Positions 56,930-64,000 of a stretch of DNA of 64,000 nt are shown here, piece after piece (positions within the stretch are counted from its first letter, which is position 1; the number at the start of each line of letters is the position of its first letter). A program made the translations under genes and the position numbers. A model generated the notes under the pieces. The model searched no databases, had not been told where the DNA came from, and was given only the letters and a program-made list of their open reading frames with translations. Where the stretch lies: NCBI GenBank assembly GCA_038277395.1, contig CM076197.1, positions 27,855,564 to 27,919,563 on the forward strand, given 5' to 3'. Origin of the DNA: Dryocosmus kuriphilus (Eukaryota > Arthropoda > Insecta > Hymenoptera > Cynipidae).

Positions 56930-57380
56930 TGTATATAAAAATATATACTTTGCCCCTAAACGATTTTGTCGTCATGGTAAAACCTTGCTTTTCGTATTCC
57001 TTGATGAAAAAGCTGAAAATAAACGCTTAGAACAGAAGTTCATGTTATGCGACTGGGAGTTACGCATTATTTTCTGAAAGCGAGGAAATGTTCGAATAGT
57101 TTTCAACTGTGCTGATATTTGGTTAGTCTTAAAAAATGGATAAGAGTTTGTCATCAAAGTGAAGCCTTGCCTGTCGTATTCACAAATTATCCTAAAATAA
57201 ATAGATAAGTGTTAAGAAATTTTCAAATTACTACTTCGAATTTTCAAAAAATAAGCATTACTTTCGGTCGCATGATTTAAATTTTTTGATTCAAAAGTTT
57301 TTGAGTAGTTCTTCGATCAGGACAGGCAAGGTTTCACTTTGACGAAAAACTTGTGACATGCACCTTTTTCTCAGGTGGTA
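56930..57380. repeat. Satellite units meeting in inverted orientation
   Basis: 56930-57210 matches the ~180-bp satellite of 62755-64000 in reverse complement (for example CGTATTCCTTGATG). 57237-57380 matches it in forward orientation (CATTACTTTCGGTCGCAT, TTCACTTTGACGA). The switch lies at about 57220. Confidence 0.7.
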
Positions 57381-57577
57381 AAATTGAGAAATTAGTGGTG
57401 GTCGACCAAGGACACGCACAAGGCAATCTGATAAATTAAACTAAAAGTCTCAATAAGACCTAAAACTCCAAAACTCAATAAACCTAAATCTCCAAAACAC
57501 CAAAACTCAGGAAATCCTAGAACTACAAAACACCAAAACTCAATGATGCCAAAACTCTAAAACACCAAAACTCAATA

Positions 57578-59729
57578 ACCGCTGTCGCCAGTACTTTCTT
57601 GGGACACTAGATATACAACTCTAAGACATAATTTATTTGGATTACCAACTGTACCGCCTAGCTCAGCCTCTAAATTACTTAGATTACGGTAGAGGGGATG
57701 GGTTAAACACCATTTAATAAAGCTCAATGTTTTTATCTATACAACTTATAAAATGACATTTATTCATAAAAGATCCAGGTTTTTAGATAACAATCTTGAT
57801 GCCAAATCAGAAAGTCTCAATACAAAACTAACAAATCTCAATACAAAATTAATAATTTAATATAAAATGGTACAAAATTAACAAATCACGCTACCAAATT
57901 AATAACATGTCTCGCCAGTAATCCGTAATAAATTCTAATAATAATCATAACCAATATAATTTGCGATAAGTCAATAAATAATAAATTACAGCATCTTAGA
58001 CTTCGTTCAAACTTATGCAATAAAAGGGAATGGGGATAGAATTTGCGGGGCATGGACTCAAACTAACACGATAGAAAAAAAAGAACATAAGGATAGGGTT
58101 AATATAAAATAGGGAAAATCGTAATAATATTAATTCGGTAAGAGAAAGTACACAACGGTAGGGGACATAATTAAATATCATTAAAATGGGGCTATATTCG
58201 GTAAAGATATCAATTCGATAAAATAAAAGGAGGATTTTCGACAAAAAGAGACTGCAAAAGATTTGCAGTAATTAGAAACGGGGCCATATTCTTATTTGGT
58301 GCATAAAGGGGACACGTGGTCGGTATGAAGGGTTCACGGGTCCAAGTCTAAGGAAGGAAGTTACATTCGGTAAATGGCGGTAACGTTACACATAAATAAA
58401 AAAGCACAAATCGTCAAAAGACTCGACCCTTCGGCACTCCATAGTGGAGGAAAATTAACGCGACATAATCTCAATATAATACATAACAGAACAGTGTTAA
58501 TTGTGTCAGTAACCCAGTCAAGAAACTCAGAAATTCGTGGAAATCGGATATAATTAATTAGTAATTAAATAGCAGTTAGATTGGTTGGACCATGGCAACA
58601 GATTTTTCAGTCCTACTTTGACTTCTTGTGAAAATGAGCCGGGATGGAACGAAGAGTTGTTTCTTAGAGGAAAATGCCGGAAAACGTGAAGAATTGCTTG
58701 GTGTTGACACGTCCGGTTTACAATTTAAAAGAACGATTCCGTCGATTTCGTCCATAAACTGGACGGCGAAAGTAGGAAATGAGGGGCGATATGGAGGGGG
58801 AATAGGAGAACATCCGAATGCATTAGAGAGGGAGAGAGCCCGCGTTTAGTCCGCGCTCTTAATTGGTCTGCCTTGTTGTCTGGCCTTCTCTTAGCTGGGT
58901 CTTCCTTCCTTCCTCTTCTGTCCTACTTCAGCGTCCGGGAATTCGAGTCCCTTCTTTGTTTCTGGGAGAGGAGCTGCCCATCACAGGAATCGAAGCGGCT
59001 GGATCCCTTTAAATTATATTCTGAAGCGGAAATCCTAGCTTCGAACTGCAGATTTTGTTTTAGGACCTCGAAAACATTAAAAAGTCGCTAGACGAAATCG
59101 TTTTTATCCTATTTTTTAGGGAGAACTACCAAAACAAATCATTCTGCCCTATTATTTGTCGAGAACCACCAAACAAAGTCATTCTACTCTGTTTATTAGA
59201 GAGAATTACCAAAAAAATGATTGCAGTCTTACCTGTAAATATATATGCCCTTAACAGGAACAAGTCTTGTTTCTTGGACTGCATAAATGTAACCTTCCTT
59301 CTTCTTCGACTGAAACGTGGCCTGTTATCTTAGAAGTTGGAAGGCACGAAACAATAGCTCAAAAATGGATAAGCTGGAAGGAAGAGCTAGGTGAAGGTCG
59401 CCTGACAGTAGAAGCCTCGCCGAGTGCGAGATGACGACGAATCCTAGTTGATGACGCAACGAAGAGGGCAGCGCAAGCTCGCAACTCATAATTTGGGGGT
59501 TGTTTTGTGGGAGCCGGAGGGCTCAGGTGAATATTTATATATAACAGAATACATATCCGAAATACATTAATCTAAATTAAGCCTAAATTAAAATACTAAG
59601 GAGTGACGAATCTACCGTCTGTGTCAACCACGTGGTTTTCAATATTTAAAATAAAAGATCGAGTCAGTAAATTCTAAAAAATGTGAAAAATACGAAGCTT
59701 ATGATTTGCAATGAAATTGCAACATCCCA
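57578..59729 (-). mobile_element. Non-coding LTR-like repeat family, copy 3
   Basis: On the minus strand it opens TGGGATGTTGCAATTTCATT at 59729, followed by TATA-like TTATATATAAATATTC, a short hairpin array, a GTAGGACT donor-like site near 58615 and one 165-bp unit. It ends with CCCAAGAAAGTACTGGCGAC (57600-57581), the PBS-like module of copy 2. It is inserted in a forward satellite unit, which resumes at 59730. Beyond the PBS-like end are short repeats of TTGAGTTTTGGTG (57450-57577). Confidence 0.6.
59109..59222 (-). repeat. Hairpin array, copy 3 (three units)
   Basis: Units with TTGGTAATTCTCTCT, TTGGTGGTTCTCGAC and TTGGTAGTTCTCCCT on the minus strand. Stems are CTCT/AGAG, a degraded one, and CCTA/TAGG. 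Fewer and more decayed than in copy 2. Confidence 0.7.
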
Positions 59730-59804
59730 AATTGTTACTTATTTTTTAAAAGAGGCCAAAGTTCAGCAAAGTTGGGAATTACCCAAAGATCCGCTCTCTT
59801 TCTA
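59730..59804 (+). repeat. Satellite remnant left of the LINE
   Basis: TTTTTTAAAAGAGGCCAAAG and CAGCAAAGTTG match the forward satellite. The unit is cut by the LINE at about 59805. Confidence 0.7.
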
Positions 59805-60100
59805 AAAGCATGGTGAACAAGAAATATAATGGTTGCATCGTTCCTTGACATAGAGGGTGCCATTAGTAACACCCCTATTGAATCTATATTTAATTCTGCT
59901 GAGGAACATGGGGTAGGTTCCACTATAAATACGCGGAGGTGGTCTATGCTGAGATACATGTTGTTCAATTTTCACTCTACGGAAGGAACATGAAGGCGAA
60001 GCGGAAAAACGGGCGTCCACAGAAGGGAGTTTTATCTTCCACCCTTCGGGCACTCATTATCGATAATTTGATCAGGAAACTTAACGATTCAGGTTTTATA

Positions 60101-61102
60101 CGAGGGTGGATCAATAAGTACCCGTGTTAGGAGTGAAAATGTAAGTTTTTTACAAACTTTTATTGTATTTTTTTCAATGTAATCTCTTTTTATGACAATA
60201 CACTTTTTCAGCGTGACCCCTACAACCCCTACAAAAAATGAGATTTGTGAAACTCTTCAAAATTGGCTTCTTTCTCGACGATGACTTCGTTCGAGCTGAA
60301 TTTTTTTCCCGCGAGTCACGTTTTCATATTGGGAACAGAAAGATATGAAGTCGCAGAGACCCAGGTCCGGCGAGTACGGTGGGTGCGGGAGCAATTCGTA
60401 GCGCAATTCATGGATTCTGGATGAGTGAGCTGGTGCGTTGTCGTGGTGGAGCAGCACTTTTTTCTTTCCCAAATGGGGCCGTGTATTGCCCCGTGATATT
60501 TCTTCCTTTCTCCAAAAAGTTCATGAGGTTTATTCCCTTCGAATCCCAAAAAATCTTGGCCATGACCTTTCCGTCCAATGGGACAGTCTGTGCCTTCTTC
60601 GGACCAGATTTGCCCGGAAAAGTCCATTGTTTTGACCGTTGCTTGGTCTCTGGCGTATAGTAATGTATGGTCACTTCCGTTCGGTGATCAGTGAAAATCA
60701 TGTCCTGGACCTTTCAACGATTTTCTCAGTAACCACGTTTGTTGGTCGACCTGGATGCTCCTTATTAAAAACAGGTGTACGGACATGTTTGAATTCGGTG
60801 AACCAATATCTTACGGTTGACAGAGATGGCAAAGGGTCTCCATATACAGCATCCAGCTTCGCTTTTATTTCTTTGCACTTTTTCTTATCGAAAAATAAAA
60901 AGCGAATTACGAATCGATATTGCTCTTTTTCCATTTTTTCGAAAAACACTAAACACGTTTAATACAAACGACTATCAAATCAAAACTAACGTATGAGTCA
61001 GTGTGAAATTTTCTGTGACGTAGTTTGAAAGATGGCAGTACACGATGGTAATGACAGATTCCGTCAGCAACGCCGCCTTGTCTTCAAACATGGGTACTTA
61101 CG
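60101..61102 (-). mobile_element. Mariner element inserted in the LINE, one end damaged
   Basis: The left end reads CGAGGGTGGATCAATAAGTA after a TA. The right end keeps AACATGGGTACTTA, then is cut short: about 12 bp of the expected inverted repeat are missing before CG. Confidence 0.75.
60257..60949 (-). pseudogene. Mariner transposase (SETMAR-like group), frameshifted
   Basis: From 60949 downward: MEKEQYRFVIRFLFFDKKKC, TVRYWFTEFK, GRPTNVVTEK, then in other frames IHYYTPETKQRSKQW, VMAKIFWDSKGI and VLLHHDNAPAHSSRIHELRY with PPYSPDLGLCDF. The second and third catalytic aspartates are visible. A deletion of several residues shortens the interval between them. At least three frame changes; inactive. 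Confidence 0.8.
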
Positions 61103-61284
61103 TTACGGTTTACGTTGACAACCTTGCTATCGTGGTAACAGGTAAACATGAAGGCACTCTAGTTGAACTTGTGCAAAATGCTCTCAATATTATTGAGTAA
61201 TGGTACAATGATCGGTGTCCATTTGTTAACCCGGATAAGACTGGCCTAATGATCTTCAAAAGACGCAGGAAATTACTTGATATT

Positions 61285-61537
61285 CCCTGCTGATAGAAAA
61301 TCTCAGGATATTCTCAGGCGTGTTGTCAGGACGATTTCAGGCTTTTTTCAGGCTTGACTTGAATGATTTCGTCTCTAGAGATAGTCTGAGGTCCAAGAGA
61401 TTTGGGATTTACGAGCCTTCAGGCTATTTAAAAGCCCTACCTGAAACTTTAAAAACTGCTACCTGAGAGCCTACGTCTCAGAAACTTCTCTGACCTGAGA
61501 ATGTTCAGGCATTTTCCAGTGATTTCTATCGGTAGGT
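61285..61537. mobile_element. MITE with CCCTGCTGATAG / ACCTACCGATAG ends, reversed copy
   Basis: The reverse complement of the MITE at 15860-16114, with the same CTCAGG-rich body. TT flanks both sides. It interrupts the LINE between its reverse transcriptase and C-terminal region. Confidence 0.75.
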
Positions 61538-62754
61538 TTGAGAAAACCTGGGGTATCAAATCCAAGGTATTGTATTGGCTATACACGGTAATTATCCGAT
61601 CGATTATAAGTTATGCCTTCTTGATATGGGTGCCAAGAACCAGTCTGGTTGGTGCCAGGAATCAACTGAAAAGCCTTCGAAGGTTCTTTTGTCTTGTAAT
61701 TACTGGAGCAATGAGAGCAATTTCAACTGCGGCGTTGGAATCTATCTGGAATTTACCTTCGCTGCAACTTCTAATTACGTAAAGGGCGGCATTGGAGGCG
61801 TACAAACTCACTCTAAGGGTTCATGATAACGCCGAGTTAATCGACGTGCATGATACAGTGATGGGTTTATTGACAGGAGATGAAATTCTTTCTATGATAA
61901 CATGGTAAGCAAAATTCTCTTTCATAAAGGCGTTAAGGTGATCTTCCCAAAAAGGGAAAATTGGCATGATAAACAGAGGAGAAATAAATTGATTAAAACT
62001 GGAGAACTTATCTGGTATACGGATGGTTCTAAATACTCCCTTGGTACTAGTGTTGAAGTATCTGGGATGAAACCCAGGACTGAATTAACGATAGCACTGG
62101 ACAAATTCCCTACCTTATTTCATTCCGAAATCATGGCCAATAAGGCCTGTCTGGAAGAGATTTGTAAACGTGGTTTCGTTGATCACCAAGTTCACATATG
62201 CTCTAACAGCCAAGCTGCCCTCAAGGCCCCCTTGTCGGAGGAGATGAATTCCAGACTTGTCTGGAGTTGCCTCCAAGAACTCCTCGAAGTGTCTGATATA
62301 AACCGGGTAAGCTGGATTTGGATTCCCGGATCTGCAGATATCGAAGGTAACCAAAAAGCTGACATACCAGCAAAAAGTGGGACTACTAAAGCCCTCAATG
62401 GACCTGAGCCATACGACGGAGCCTTGCATGCGTCAGAAAAACATACCATTGATGGCTTTTGAATGAAAATACGGGTTATTGGAAGAAGGCTAAAAGAATG
62501 TCAGTCTAAAAAGTTTATGAAAAAAAGCATCTTTGGGAAAATAAAAGAAAGGTCACGTCACATCCTCTGTGGTTGTGACGCCCTAGTAAACCTCAGAGTG
62601 AAGCATCTAGGAGATCACTCCTTTGACTCAGGTGTCTTCGAGCACATCTGCCATAACGCAGTATACATATTTACCTCAAAAACCAGCCTTATGGGTGATG
62701 AATTGTTACAAGGTGACATAGATAACTTGAGTGCTATTGGACTTTGATATCCCA

Positions 62755-64000
62755 GCTGATTTGCAATAATAATTATACGTACACGGCTCATGATTTTCAA
62801 GAAATAATACATTACTTCCGGTGGAATTGGAATTTCTGTGTTAAACGTTTTTTGGGTAGTTCTTCCATCAAGGAATACAACAGGTAAGGTCCCACTTTGA
62901 CTCCACACTCTTATGTACTTTTTAAAAGAGGCCAAAGGTCAGCAAAGTTGCAAATTATTCAAATATCTGCTCGCTCTGAGAAAATAATACATTACTTCTA
63001 GTCGCATAATTTGAATTTCTGCTTCAAACGTTTTTTCGGCAGTTTTTCCATCAAGGAATACGACAAGTAAAGATTTACTCTGACTAACAACCCCTATCTA
63101 TTATTTTAAAAGAGGACAACGATCAGCAAAGTCGGGATTTACTCAGAGATTCCCTCGCTTTCAGAAAATAATGCACTACTTCCAGTCTAATAATTCAAAT
63201 TTGTGTTTCAACCTTTTTATTGGATAGTTGTTCCATCAAGAAATACTGCAGGCAAAGTTTTGTTTCGATGACAAAATCATATCTCTTTTTTTTTTAAGAG
63301 GTGAAAAGTCAACAATGTTGCGTATTATTCAAACTTTTCCTCGCTTTCAGAAAATAAACCTTTACCTCGGTCGCATAATTAAAATTTCTGTTTCAATTTT
63401 TTTTTTGTGTAGTTTTTATATAAAAAAATACCACGAATAAGGTTTTAATTTGACGACAAAAACTTATTTATTTTTAAAAAGGCATTTAAACATCTCCTGG
63501 CTTTCAGAAAACAATGCATTACTTCCAGTCGCGTAATTGGAATTTCTGTTTCAAACATTTTTTGGGTAGTTTGTCCATCAGGGAAAATGACAAGCAAGGT
63601 TTCACATTGACGAAAAACTCTTATATATTTTTTTGGAAAAGAAAAATATAAGTAAAGTTGCGAATTATTCAAACTTATTCTCACTTTCAAAAAATAATGT
63701 CTTCCGGTCGCAAAATTGGAATTTATGTTTGAAATTTTTTTCAGTTGTTTTGCTATCAAGAATACAAGCTAGCAAAGTTTCATTTTGACGACAAATTAGC
63801 TCTTAATTGTCATTAAATAAAAAATTTCGCAGAAGTTATAAATTATTTATACGTCTCATGATTTTCAGAAAATTATTGCATTACTTCCGGTCGTACAATT
63901 GGAATTTCTGTTTCAAGATGTTTTTTGGGTAGTTTATTTATGATTAGGTTTGATTTGCAAATCTGATTTAAATAATTTATAGCTGTTGTTTATTTAAATA
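62755..64000 (+). repeat. ~180-bp satellite array, at least six units, running off the window
   Basis: CATTACTTCCGGTCG-like starts occur at about 62810, 62990, 63170, 63355, 63516, 63695 and 63878, giving steps of 161-185 bp. Each unit has TTTCTGTTTCAAAC, GTAGTTYTTCCATCAAG, TTTCACTTTGACGA and AAAAGAGGCCAAAG. Units are diverged by substitutions and small indels. The frames that run through it are not genes. Confidence 0.85.

Larger units (their letters stand above)
59805..62750 (+). pseudogene. LINE reverse transcriptase with RNase H domain, interrupted twice
   Basis: 5'-truncated LINE of the I/R1/LOA-like group. Segment one (59805-60100) has MVASFLDIEGAISNTPIESI, EEHGVGST and, after a frame change, IIDNLIRKLNDSGF. 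Segment two (61103-61284) has YVDNLAIVVTGKHEG (YADD appears as YVDN) and VNPDKTGLMIFKRRRKL. Segment three (61538-62750) has LYTVIIRSIISYAFLIWVPR, then an RNase H domain (61902-62460) with WYTDGSK, FHSEIMAN, CSNSQAALKA and IPGSADIEGNQKAD, and a tail with HILCGCDALVNLRVKHLGD. The family's AHAE and PGH residues are replaced. Insertions are a mariner and a MITE. Stops are several. Confidence 0.82.

Noticed and set aside
62755..64000. Regularly spaced repeats that might suggest a CRISPR array
   Set aside because: Units of about 180 bp without unique spacers in a eukaryotic context; a satellite.

Overview
The window is eukaryotic and looks like one stretch of a large, AT-rich, transposon-packed arthropod genome. 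It is most likely from an insect, possibly hymenopteran, but the sequence alone does not settle the order. Spliced genes, P-element, hAT and mariner transposases, Gypsy and BEL/Pao retrotransposons, Penelope-like elements (PLEs), two LINE types and many foldback elements or MITEs fit this. I see no tRNA, rRNA or CRISPR array. The only clear host gene is the first coding exon of a divergent protein kinase of the DIPK2A type (5678-6211, + strand). Its next exons were not recognised, so the rest of the window may be an intron of that gene or DNA beyond a truncated copy.

Layout. 1-5.5 kb: a long foldback element, a decayed P-element transposase, and a non-autonomous hAT with an exact 8-bp target duplication. 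5.7-6.2 kb: the DIPK2A exon. 6.2-15.3 kb: AT-rich DNA with two hairpin MITEs, an inverted junction in a 'CHTQ' ORF family, and a BEL/Pao gag remnant. 15.3-24.9 kb: a minus-strand Gypsy element (LTR, integrase, reverse transcriptase, protease, gag) split by a 5-kb non-coding repeat family. 26.3-36 kb: nested insertions. A plus-strand PLE is interrupted by a TTAA-flanked element. That element holds a 5.3-kb hAT with a four-exon transposase gene, and the hAT holds a foldback with a 22-C run. A mariner interrupts the same PLE further along. 36-41.5 kb: a minus-strand PLE endonuclease and MITEs. 41.6-46.3 and 55.6-56.9 kb: inverted copies of a small two-exon gene with matching splice sites. Between them lie two large foldbacks, a minus-strand LINE (48.2-52.9 kb) and an inverted PLE dimer (52.9-54.5 kb). 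56.9-64 kb: an approximately 180-bp satellite invaded by a third copy of the non-coding family and by a LINE, which itself carries a mariner and a MITE.

Two results stand out. First, the non-coding family (17466-22625 and 57578-59729) carries a tandem array of roughly 37-bp units. Each unit can form a short hairpin, and the stems differ between units by compensated changes (CCCT/AGGG, CTCTA/TAGAG, CTTTAT/ATAAAG). Second, several transposases are close to intact. The hAT gene is broken by a net loss of one base, and the larger mariner by a net gain of two.

Most elements are decayed and none of the coding calls was tested by database search. Element boundaries rest on terminal repeats and target duplications read by eye.
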